NCBI RefSeq assembly: GCF_006874475.1 | Contig: NZ_VIRM01000032.1 | Location: 40,229 to 104,228, forward strand | Direction: 5' to 3' | DNA: 64,000 nt | Source: Microbispora hainanensis | Lineage (GTDB): Bacteria > Actinomycetota > Actinomycetes > Streptosporangiales > Streptosporangiaceae | Shown: in pieces, positions 27,877 to 38,435 of the stretch | How positions within the stretch are numbered: the stretch's first letter is position 1 | How the letters are laid out: each line of letters starts with the position of its first letter | The notes under the pieces: model-generated | What the model was told of the DNA's origin: nothing | Seen by the model: the letters and a program-made list of their open reading frames with translations, nothing else | The model's database searches: none | Translations under genes and position numbers: made by a program

Positions 27877-28932
27877 TCACCGCTTCTCACGGAAAATCTC
27901 ATCCAGGACAGCGGCAAGACGTGGTCCGTCGTGACGTGCAGATCCGTCATGGGCGGCCACATCGGCCAAAACGACCCGCCCGCCCATCGCCCCTGCCGCC
28001 TTCTCCAGCGCACTCGGGTCGGCCACCACATCGCCGTCGGCGATCACCGCGTCGACGACCAGTGCGGGGGCGTGCTCCCTGAGCACCTCCAGGTGCCGTT
28101 CCGGCGAGAAGCCGTCGGTCTCCCCCGCCTGTGGCGCGAGGTTGAGGATCACCAGCCGCCTGGCGCTCGTCTCGTGCAGCGCCCGGGCGAGCCCGGGCAC
28201 CTTCAGGTGCGGCAGCACGCTGGTGAACCAGGAGCCCGGCCCGAACACCACCCAGTCGGCCGCCTCGATCGCCTCGATCGCCTGGGGGCAGGCGGGCGGG
28301 TCGGACGGCAGCAGCGAGATCGAGCGCACCCGCCCGGGCGTCAGCGCGCAGGCGACCTGCCCGCGCACCGTCGTGACCCTCCCGTCGAGCTCGACCTCCG
28401 CCTGGATGTCGAGCGGCACGGAGGCCATCGGCAGCACCCGGCCATGCGCGCCGAGCAGCCGGCCCACCCATTCCAGGCCCACCACGGGGTCTTCGAGCAG
28501 CTCCCAGAGCGCGACGATGAGGAGGTTGCCGACGGCGTGGCCGTGCAGCTCGCCCTCGCTTCTGAAACGGTGCTGGACGACCTCGCTCCAGGTCTGGCCC
28601 CACTCGTCGTCGCCGCACAGGGCCGCGAGCGCCATCCGCAGGTCACCGGGCGGCAGGACGCCCAGCTCGCGCCGGAGACGGCCGCTGGAGCCGCCGTCGT
28701 CGGCGACCGTCACCACCGCCGTCAGGTCGTCCGTGACGGTCCTGAGGGCCGACAGGGAGGCGTACAGGCCGTGGCCGCCGCCGAGCGCGACGACTTTGGG
28801 GCCCCTCACGGCGGTTGCGGGGTTCGGGGGAAGCATCGGCCTGCCGGGGGTGGGGGTGGGGGGCTTTTCGGGCTGATCGGGCTGATCGGGGACGGAGGGG
28901 TCCGCGGGTTCTTCGGGGGCGGGGTCCTTCAT
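27877..28932 (-). CDS. yvcK: YvcK/CofD-like gluconeogenesis factor
   Basis: A protein of about 351 residues with a Rossmann-like CofD fold that binds UDP-sugars in other bacteria and is needed for growth on gluconeogenic carbon and for normal cell shape. Motifs: VVALGGGHGLYASLSALR, TVADDGGSSGRLRREL, HAVGNLLIVALWELL and VVFGPGSWFTSVLPHL. An N-terminal Pro/Asp-rich extension of about 45 residues precedes the fold. The start is uncertain: ATG 28932 is preceded by GAGGAGG at close range, an ATG at 28983 is also open, and Met near the fold start is a third option. Between rapZ and whiA. Confidence 0.92.
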   Translation of the reverse strand: MKDPAPEEPADPSVPDQPDQPEKPPTPTPGRPMLPPNPATAVRGPKVVALGGGHGLYASLSALRTVTDDLTAVVTVADDGGSSGRLRRELGVLPPGDLRMALAALCGDDEWGQTWSEVVQHRFRSEGELHGHAVGNLLIVALWELLEDPVVGLEWVGRLLGAHGRVLPMASVPLDIQAEVELDGRVTTVRGQVACALTPGRVRSISLLPSDPPACPQAIEAIEAADWVVFGPGSWFTSVLPHLKVPGLARALHETSARRLVILNLAPQAGETDGFSPERHLEVLREHAPALVVDAVIADGDVVADPSALEKAAGAMGGRVVLADVAAHDGSARHDGPRLAAVLDEIFREKR

Positions 28933-29073
28933 CGTCCTCCTCGCCTCGCCACGAGCACCGCCCTGCGGAGCCGTGGCGCTCATGTCGTGCTGATCGGCCC
29001 GGTTGCGGCGCCGGCCGGAGCCCGCCGTACGCGGTCGCGCCCCCGGGCCGGCCGGCGGCCCGGGCGGGGGCCG

Positions 29074-29943
29074 TCACTCGCGGCCCGTGTCCCGATGGCT
29101 GACCTGGACGTCCATGCCGCGCTCGCGCAGACGGGCGCCGAGCTGCTCGGCCATCGCGACGCTGCGGTGCTTGCCTCCGGTGCAGCCCACCGCGAGAGTG
29201 GCGTACCCCTTGCCCTCACGCGCGTATCCGGCGGCCACGATGCCGAAGACCTCCTCGTATCCGTCGAGGAACTCCTTGGCCCCGGGCTGACCGAGCACGT
29301 AGTCGCGCACGGGGGCGTCGAGCCCGGTCATGGGCCGCAACTCCGGCACCCAATGGGGATTGGGCAGGAACCGGCAGTCCACGACGAGGTCGGCGTCGAC
29401 CGGCAGGCCGTACTTGTAGCCGAAGGACACCACGTTCACCTTCAGCCCCGGGCGGTCCTCGCCGCCGAAGAACGACACGATCTTCTTGCGGAGCTCGTGG
29501 ACGTTCAGCAGGGACGTGTCGATGACGAGGTCGGCGTTGGCGCGGACCTCGCGCAGGATGCCGCGCTCGCGGTCGATCCCGTCGACCAGCCGCCCATCGC
29601 CCTGGAGGGGGTGGGGACGCCGGACGTTCTCGAACCTGCGGACCAACTCCTCGTCGCTGGCCTCGAGGAACACCACCCGGACGCCGACACCGCGCCCGTC
29701 GAGCTCCTCGATCGCCGCGTTCAGGTCGGTGGTGAAGGCGAGGCTGCGCACGTCGACCACGGCGGCGACCCGGTCGGTCGCCATGTTCACCCGGCCCGCC
29801 TCCTCGGCGAGCGAGGACAGCAGCCCCGGCGGCAGGTTGTCGATCACGAACCAGCCGAGGTCTTCCAGAGCCTTCGCAGCGGTGCTGCGCCCCGCCCCCG
29901 ACATTCCGGTGATCACCACGAATGCCGGCTCAGTCGTGCTCAT
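29074..29943 (-). CDS. rapZ: RNase adapter protein/nucleotide-binding protein RapZ
   Basis: A 289-residue P-loop protein. The Walker A motif is GMSGAGRSTAAK near residue 14. FVIDNLPPGLL and VVDVRS lie in the nucleotide domain, and SFGYKYGLPVDADLVVDCRFLPNP and AVGCTGGKHRSVAMAE lie in the C-terminal half. In E. coli, RapZ controls glucosamine-6-P synthase through small RNAs; in actinobacteria the GlmZ/GlmY partners are absent, so the role is likely different. Conserved neighbours are uvrC upstream and yvcK-whiA downstream. The ATG at 29943 lacks a strong ribosome-binding site. Confidence 0.95.
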   Translation of the reverse strand: MSTTEPAFVVITGMSGAGRSTAAKALEDLGWFVIDNLPPGLLSSLAEEAGRVNMATDRVAAVVDVRSLAFTTDLNAAIEELDGRGVGVRVVFLEASDEELVRRFENVRRPHPLQGDGRLVDGIDRERGILREVRANADLVIDTSLLNVHELRKKIVSFFGGEDRPGLKVNVVSFGYKYGLPVDADLVVDCRFLPNPHWVPELRPMTGLDAPVRDYVLGQPGAKEFLDGYEEVFGIVAAGYAREGKGYATLAVGCTGGKHRSVAMAEQLGARLRERGMDVQVSHRDTGRE

Positions 29944-30225
29944 CGCCCGCTCACCGCCTTGCCGCCCATGTCAGCCCGCTCATGTCAGCCCCCGTCCGCC
30001 GCCTGGCCGGCCCCGGACGCCGTCCGCCGCCCACGCAGGGATGGCCGGCCCGTCCGCCGGGGACCGGGCCCGCTCCCCCCGGGAGGGACCTCTGGTGCCG
30101 GAGCATGACACCTCTTCACCTGATCGCGCCACCGCCACGCCGGGCGACTCCGACGACGCCCTGCCTGCCGCGCCTGCCGTCCGCCCTGGCCGGGGCGGGA
30201 CACGCCGGGTGCTCGCGCGAGCACC

Positions 30226-32322
30226 TCACGACCCCTGCCCCGCGGGGGACGGGCTCTCACCGCGCAGCGCCGCGACGATGGCCTCGGCGGTCGCGCGGCC
30301 GATGCCGGGGACCTCGCGGATCTCGTCCGCGCTCGCCTCCCGCAGCCGCTTCACCGAGCCGAAGTGCCGCAACAGTGCCTGACGGCGTGCCGGGCCAAGA
30401 CCCGGCACGTGGTCGAGCGCGCTCTCCTTGAGCGATTTCGACCTCTTCGTCCGATGGTAGGTGATAGCGAACCTGTGTGCTTCGTCACGGACGCGTTGCA
30501 ACAGGTAAAGACCTTCGCTGCTGCGCGGAAGGATCACCGGCTGGTCGTCGCCGGGCAGCCAGACCTCCTCCAGCCGCTTGGCCAGCCCGCACACCGCGAT
30601 GTCGTCGATTCCGAGCTCGTCCAGCGCGCGCTGGGCCGCCGCCGCCTGCGCCGGGCCGCCGTCCACCACCACGAGGTTGGGCGGGTAGGCGAACTTGCGG
30701 GGCCGGCCGGTCTCCGGGTCGATCGGCGTCGCCGCGCCACCGCGCCCGGACACTCCGTATCCGTTCGCGTCGTCCTCGCCCGCGTCGTCCTCGTCCGCGC
30801 CGTAGCCTGCCCTTGCCCCTGCCCCTGCCTCGTCGCGCGCCGCGCCGGACGCTGCCACGCCGGACGCTGCCGCTTCGGACCCTGCGGCGGCGCGTCCCGG
30901 CTCGTCGTCCGCCTCCGCGTCCAGCTCGCCGGTCGCCGCCCGCTCCTCCAGGTAGCGCTTGAAGCGCCGGCTGATGACCTCGTAGATCGAGGCGACGTCG
31001 CCTTCCGTGCTCCTGATGGAGAAGCGGCGGTATTCGCTCTTGCGGGCCAGGCCGTCCTCGAAGACCACCATCGAGGCCACGACGTTCTCGCCCTGGATGT
31101 GCGACACGTCGTAGCACTCGATTCGCAGCGGCGCCTGGTCGAGGTCGAGGGCGTCGGCGATCTCCTGCAGGGCCCGGCTGCGTGTGGTCAGGTCGCTCGC
31201 GCGGCGCAGCTTGTGCTGGGCGAGCGACTCCTTGGCGTTGCGCTCCACCGTCTCCATGAGGCTCTTCTTGTCGCCGCGCTGGGGAACGCGCAGGTCGACG
31301 CGGGAGCCCCGCTGCTCGCTCAGCAGCTCGATCAGCGCGGCCTCGTCCGGGGGCCGCGCGGGCACGAGGATCTCGCGGGGGATCGTCGCCTCGCCGTACA
31401 TCTGGAGCAGGAACTGCTCCACCAGCTCGCCGGGGGTGGCCTCCTCGACCTTGTCGACCACCCAGCCGCGCTGCCCGCGGATCCGGCCGCCACGCACGTA
31501 GAAGACCTGGACCGCCGCCTCAAGCGGGTCCTCGGCAAGCGCGATCACGTCGCAGTCGGTGTCGTCGCCGAGCACGACGGTCTGCTTCTCCAGGGCCCGT
31601 TGCAGCGCCTGGACGTCGTCGCGCAGCCGCGCGGCCCGCTCGTACTCCTCCACGGCCGCCGCCTCGCGCATCTCGCGCTCCAGCCGCTTGATGAAGCGGC
31701 CGGTGTTGCCGGCCATGAAGTCGCAGAAGTCCTCGGCGAGGGCGCGATGCTCCTCGGGGGTGACCCGGCCGACGCAGGGCGCGGAGCACTTGTCGATGTA
31801 TCCCAGCAGGCAGGGCCGCCCGATCTGCCCCGCCCGCTTGAAGACGCCCGCCGAGCACGTTCGCACGGGGAAGACGCGCAGCAGCAGGTCGACGGTCTCC
31901 CGGATGGCCCAGGCGTGCGAGTAGGGGCCGAAATATCGGGTGCCCTTCCGCTTGGCCCCGCGCATCACCTGCACCCGGGGGAAGTCCTCCCCCATCGTCA
32001 CGGCCAGGTACGGGTACGACTTGTCGTCGCGATACTTGACGTTGAACCGGGGGTCGAACTCCTTGATCCAGGAGTATTCGAGCTGGAGCGCCTCGACCTC
32101 GGTGCCGACCACCGTCCAGTCCACGGACGCCGCGGTCGTCAGCATGGTCTGCGTCCGCGGGTGCAGACCGGCGAAGTCCGCGAAGTAGGAGTTGAGCCGT
32201 TGCCGCAGGCTCTTCGCCTTGCCCACGTAGATCACCCGGCCGCCCGGGTCGCGGAAGCGATAGACGCCTGGCGACTCGGGGATCGATCCGGGCGCCGGTC
32301 GATAAGTTGCCGGATCCGCCAC
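30226..32322 (-). CDS. uvrC: Excinuclease ABC subunit C, with a disordered insertion
   Basis: A 698-residue nuclease making both incisions in nucleotide excision repair. The GIY-YIG domain is at the N-terminus ([22 protein letters not shown]), then a Cys-rich region ([23 protein letters not shown]), the UVR motif and the RNase H-like domain ([34 protein letters not shown]). C-terminal helix-hairpin-helix motifs include [15 protein letters not shown] and [15 protein letters not shown]. Residues about 457-537 are an Ala/Gly/Asp-rich stretch that interrupts the RNase H-like half and is probably disordered. GTG 32322 is chosen from the family N-terminus ([14 protein letters not shown]); a TTG two codons earlier is an alternative. 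Confidence 0.96.
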   Translation of the reverse strand: MADPATYRPAPGSIPESPGVYRFRDPGGRVIYVGKAKSLRQRLNSYFADFAGLHPRTQTMLTTAASVDWTVVGTEVEALQLEYSWIKEFDPRFNVKYRDDKSYPYLAVTMGEDFPRVQVMRGAKRKGTRYFGPYSHAWAIRETVDLLLRVFPVRTCSAGVFKRAGQIGRPCLLGYIDKCSAPCVGRVTPEEHRALAEDFCDFMAGNTGRFIKRLEREMREAAAVEEYERAARLRDDVQALQRALEKQTVVLGDDTDCDVIALAEDPLEAAVQVFYVRGGRIRGQRGWVVDKVEEATPGELVEQFLLQMYGEATIPREILVPARPPDEAALIELLSEQRGSRVDLRVPQRGDKKSLMETVERNAKESLAQHKLRRASDLTTRSRALQEIADALDLDQAPLRIECYDVSHIQGENVVASMVVFEDGLARKSEYRRFSIRSTEGDVASIYEVISRRFKRYLEERAATGELDAEADDEPGRAAAGSEAAASGVAASGAARDEAGAGARAGYGADEDDAGEDDANGYGVSGRGGAATPIDPETGRPRKFAYPPNLVVVDGGPAQAAAAQRALDELGIDDIAVCGLAKRLEEVWLPGDDQPVILPRSSEGLYLLQRVRDEAHRFAITYHRTKRSKSLKESALDHVPGLGPARRQALLRHFGSVKRLREASADEIREVPGIGRATAEAIVAALRGESPSPAGQGS

Positions 32323-32489
32323 ACCCAAAGACTACTGGTCCACGCCGACAATCCCGCCGTCCCCGACGGAGCCGGGGTCACCGCCTTTACGCTGTAGATC
32401 ACGGATGTGGCGTCAGCCGGCTTCGGTTCCGTGAACCTGCGAAGCCGCGGTGAGCCGCCGGTGCAGCTCCTCGCGCGGCCGGCGGGCGG

Positions 32490-33704
32490 TCAGGACGCGT
32501 GGACCTCGTCGAAAAGGGCGACGGCGTCGGCAGGGTCCGGGCTCACGAGGCGTTCCAGACCGGCCGTAGTGAACTTCGCCCACTTGCCGGCCCGCTCCCC
32601 CATCTGTTCCTCGAAGGCGCGGACGACCTTGTCCAGATCGTCGGGGCCGGAGGCGGCGGCGACGGCCTCGGCGAGTTCGGCGCCTTCCAGCATCGCGAGG
32701 TTCGCGCCCAGCCCCAGCGGAGGCATCAGATGGGCGGCGTCGCCCAGCAGCGTCACCCCGCGGACGTGGGCCCGGGTGTGCCCCACGGGCAGGACGTACA
32801 GCGGGCGGTGGACGAACGCCGTGCCGTGGTGGAGGAGGTCGAGAACGGGAGCCGACCAGCCGTCGAACAGCGCCAGCACACGCGAACGCAGGGCCTCGGC
32901 GCCGGCCGGGCCCGGTCCCGCGTCCGAACCTGTGTCGATGTCCCCACCCAGGCCCGCGTCCAGGCCCGCGTCCAGGCCCGTGTCCACGCCCGCCCGCCCG
33001 TCCGGGTTCGTGTGCCAGTCCAGCGGCACGCGGAACTGGGCGTACACCTTGACGTGGCCGCCACTGTTGCGCTGGGCGACGACGCCGCGGTTCACGCCGT
33101 ACACGGCCACGGAACCGTCGCCGATCAGCCGGGCGAGGCCGGGGTGGCGGGTGTCGACGTCGTCGATCGAGGTCTCGACAGTGGTGACGCCGGTGTAGTG
33201 CGGCGTCACGGACGAGACCGCCGGGCGGACCCGAGACCAGGCGCCGTCCGCGCCGACCACGAGGTCGAACGTCTCCTGCCGCCCGTCCGCGAAACGGACC
33301 AGCACGCCGTCCGGTGTCCCCGGCACCACCTCCGTCACGCCCCGCCCCCACTGGACGTCCAGGGGGCCGAGCAGCAGGTCGCGGAGCTGCCCGCGGTCGA
33401 TCTCGGGATTGGCGTCCTCGTCCGGACCGGGCGGCCAGTCACGCAGGACGGTCCCGTCCGTGTCCAGGATGCGCATGGCCTGCCCCTCGGGACGGGACAG
33501 CGCCTGGAACTCCGCCAGCAGCCCCGCCTTGCTCATCGCGAGCTGGCCAAGGCCTTTGTGCAGGTCCAAGGCGCCACCCTGGGGGCGGGCGTCCGGGGCG
33601 GGATCGCGTTCGAAGACGGTGGCGGAGTGGCCGTGGCGGTGCAGGACGCGGGCGAAGGTGAGGCCGGCGGGACCGGCCCCGATAACGGCGATACGGTGCC
33701 TCAT
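32490..33704 (-). CDS. TetX-like FAD-dependent monooxygenase
   Basis: A 404-residue class A flavoprotein monooxygenase. IAVIGAGPAGLTFARVL binds the ADP part of FAD, the DG motif is VVGADGAWSRVR, and the second FAD motif is TLLGDAAHLMPPLGLGANLA. The family includes aromatic hydroxylases, rifampicin monooxygenases and the tetracycline-degrading TetX. ARPQGGALDLHKGLGQ is a TetX-type substrate-side segment. A low-complexity Gly/Asp/Ala insert (residues about 235-265, three near-identical LDAG units) is unusual. It is divergent from a TetR-family gene with a shared operator region, a layout typical of inducible drug-modifying enzymes; the drug is unknown. Confidence 0.87.
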   Translation of the reverse strand: MRHRIAVIGAGPAGLTFARVLHRHGHSATVFERDPAPDARPQGGALDLHKGLGQLAMSKAGLLAEFQALSRPEGQAMRILDTDGTVLRDWPPGPDEDANPEIDRGQLRDLLLGPLDVQWGRGVTEVVPGTPDGVLVRFADGRQETFDLVVGADGAWSRVRPAVSSVTPHYTGVTTVETSIDDVDTRHPGLARLIGDGSVAVYGVNRGVVAQRNSGGHVKVYAQFRVPLDWHTNPDGRAGVDTGLDAGLDAGLGGDIDTGSDAGPGPAGAEALRSRVLALFDGWSAPVLDLLHHGTAFVHRPLYVLPVGHTRAHVRGVTLLGDAAHLMPPLGLGANLAMLEGAELAEAVAAASGPDDLDKVVRAFEEQMGERAGKWAKFTTAGLERLVSPDPADAVALFDEVHAS

Positions 33705-33757
33705 GTCGATACACTGTATTTTGGTGAGACGGTGTATCGCAACAGTACGATGTACGC
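33705..33757. promoter_or_regulatory. Divergent promoter/operator between the monooxygenase and TetR genes
   Basis: The 53-base gap holds a perfect 11-bp palindrome ATACACTGTAT (33709-33719) and an 8-bp inverted repeat CGATACAC/GTGTATCG (33707-33714 with 33732-33739). On the minus strand TTGCGA (33742-33737) and TACAGT (33718-33713) are 18 bases apart, so the palindrome covers the -10 element of the monooxygenase. TACGAT (33746-33751) may be the -10 of the TetR gene. Predicted starts fall at or very near both ATGs, so both mRNAs may be leaderless. Confidence 0.6.
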
Positions 33758-34471
33758 ATGACTGTGTGGGACCGGCCGGAGCCGCCGACTCGCCCCGCGC
33801 CGCTCGACCGGGGGCGGATCGTCGCCGCCGCCATCGCGCTGGCCGACGAGGGCGGCCTGGAGGCGGTGTCGTTGCGCAAGGTCGCCGCCCTGCTGGACGT
33901 CGGCCCGATGCGGCTGTACGGATACATCTCCACCAAGGAGGAGCTGTTCGACCTCATGGTGGACCATGTCTACGCCGAGATCCTCCCCGAGGAGCGGCCC
34001 GGCGACTGGCGGGAGGCGCTGCACGGCCTCGCCCACCGCACCCGGCAGGCCAGTCTCCGTCACGAATGGCTGGCCGACCTGCTCGGCGGGCGTCCGGCCC
34101 TGGGCCCGAACGCCCTCGCCGTCACGGAGGCCACGCTGGCCGCCTTCGACGGCCTCACCGACCTCGACACCGTCATGCGCGCCGTGGAGACCGTCAGCGC
34201 CTACGTCACCGGCGCGATCAGGCGCGAGATCGCGAACCTGCGGGCCGAGCGGGCCACGGGCCTGTCCGATCGCGAGTGGCAGCACGCCTCCGGCCCGCAC
34301 GTGACGAGGATGCTGGCCACGGGCCGATTCCCGGCACTGGCCACGTTCGTGCACGAGGGCACGGAGGTGGAGCCCGAGGCGTCCTTCGCGACCGGCCTCG
34401 ACTGGGTCCTCGACGCCGTGGCCGCCAAACTCGACCGACCGGCCGGCGAGCCGTTCAGAATCACCCCGTGA
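33758..34471 (+). CDS. TetR-family regulator with TetR-type C-terminal domain
   Basis: A 237-residue repressor. The helix-turn-helix lies at about residues 20-65 (IVAAAIALADEGGLEAVSLRKVA, then VGPMRLYGYISTKEELFDLM). The C-terminal region with WLADLLGGRPALGPNAL and VETVSAYVTGAIRREI fits the ligand-binding domain of the true tetracycline-repressor branch. There is no ribosome-binding site before ATG 33758, consistent with leaderless translation. It most likely represses itself and the divergent monooxygenase and is released by that enzyme's substrate. Its lower TetR C-terminal domain identity is judged by eye. Confidence 0.88.
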   Translation: MTVWDRPEPPTRPAPLDRGRIVAAAIALADEGGLEAVSLRKVAALLDVGPMRLYGYISTKEELFDLMVDHVYAEILPEERPGDWREALHGLAHRTRQASLRHEWLADLLGGRPALGPNALAVTEATLAAFDGLTDLDTVMRAVETVSAYVTGAIRREIANLRAERATGLSDREWQHASGPHVTRMLATGRFPALATFVHEGTEVEPEASFATGLDWVLDAVAAKLDRPAGEPFRITP

Positions 34472-34642
34472 CGCCTTGGCCGCGGGCGGCCGCCCGTCAT
34501 CGCGCCGGCTTCCGCGCGATGACGAGCGGCGGTGTCTCTTGGAACCCCAACTGATCTCGCCGTGGGCCGTGAGGCGCCGATCCCCGACAGCGAGCCCCAA
34601 CAGCGAGCCGCAACAGCGGGCCCGAACGGCAGGCCCGGACAC

Positions 34643-34712
34643 CGAGCCCAGACAAGCGAGCCCAGACAAGCGAGCCCAGACAAGCGAGCCCAGACAAGCG
34701 GGCCCAGACAAG
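34643..34712. repeat. 14-bp tandem repeat, five copies plus degenerate flanks
   Basis: The unit CGAGCCCAGACAAG repeats at 34643, 34657, 34671 and 34685, and as CGGGCCCAGACAAG at 34699, with a partial copy at 34713. Degenerate 13-14 bp versions extend back to about 34590. It lies 3' of both convergent genes (TetR and the Rieske lipoprotein). No coding role is apparent. Confidence 0.9.
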
Positions 34713-34730
34713 CGGGCCCGGCAGCCCGCG

Positions 34731-35168
34731 TCAGGCGAGGGTGATGCTGTCGCCGCTCACCGTGATCGTCCGCTCGGCGAGCGGCCTGGCCGCCGGGCCG
34801 TTCGTCACGGAGCCGTCCTTGGCGCTGAACCTGCTGCCGTGGCACGGGCAGACGATCTCGTTGTTCGAGACGCTGGCGACCGGGCAGCCCTGGTGGGTGC
34901 AGGTCGCGCTGAACGCCTTGAACTCGCCGGCGGCCGGCTGCGTGACGACGACGTCCTGGTCCTTGAAGACCTTGCCGCCGCCCTCGGGGATGTCGGAGGT
35001 CTTCGCGAGCTCGCCCCCGCCCTGCGCCGCCTGGGACTGGCCGTCCTGCGCACCGTCCTGGTCGGCCGACGCCGTCGTGTCACCGGAGGCGCCGCACGCG
35101 CTCAGCGCCACGGCCAGCCCGGCGCCTCCGGCACCGAAGATCACGGCCCGGCGTGTCGTATCCGTCAT
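34731..35168 (-). CDS. Rieske [2Fe-2S] lipoprotein, Tat-exported
   Basis: A 145-residue protein. The N-terminus [20 protein letters not shown] is a twin-arginine signal ending in a lipobox with Cys25. A Gln/Gly/Asp-rich linker follows (residues about 26-55), then a single Rieske domain with the iron-sulfur ligands in CTHQGC and CPCHGS. It is therefore predicted as a membrane-tethered extracytoplasmic electron carrier. It is not next to cytochrome b or cytochrome c genes, so it is not the bc1 subunit. ATG 35168 is preferred because GGGAAGG lies at proper distance; an ATG two codons earlier abuts that site. Confidence 0.88.
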   Translation of the reverse strand: MTDTTRRAVIFGAGGAGLAVALSACGASGDTTASADQDGAQDGQSQAAQGGGELAKTSDIPEGGGKVFKDQDVVVTQPAAGEFKAFSATCTHQGCPVASVSNNEIVCPCHGSRFSAKDGSVTNGPAARPLAERTITVSGDSITLA

Positions 35169-35333
35169 GCTCATCCTTCCCTGATGCGGCGGCCCGGGAC
35201 GTTCACGGCCCCGGGTCCTTCCCCTGTGCGACGCGTCACCCTGTGTGTCCTCAGGTACGGCCATCACCCCGTGGCCGGTTCAGAGTCACGCGCTCGAAAG
35301 GAGAAGAGTAGGGAGAAATAATGAGACGAATAC

Positions 35334-38174
<2,841 letters not shown>

Positions 38175-38435
38175 GGTGGTCCCGATAGGTCGATGAGGTG
38201 AATGGAGGTGCACGGGCAGGCTATCCAGAGCCACCGACAATTTCGGGGGGCATCGTCCGGCGGCCGGAGGGGGCGGCCCCGCGTGCTTCCGTGGGACACG
38301 CTCCGTGAACCAGGGTATGAGCTTCGTCAAACCCACGCCGGGCATCCGCGCGAAACCCCTGCTCATACAACCGCCCGCCGCTCCGTCCTCTTCCCCTGGC
38401 GGTCATGGGGACGGCGGACCGGGACGCCAGGGTCC

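Noticed and set aside
34643..34712. Possible CRISPR array
   Set aside because: The units are contiguous with no unique spacers, and no cas gene is present.
34479..34720. Repetitive Cys/Leu/Gly-rich minus-strand frames over the 14-bp repeat
   Set aside because: A 14-bp unit shifts frame every copy, so all frames look repetitive; there is no start site or fold. Treated as a DNA repeat.
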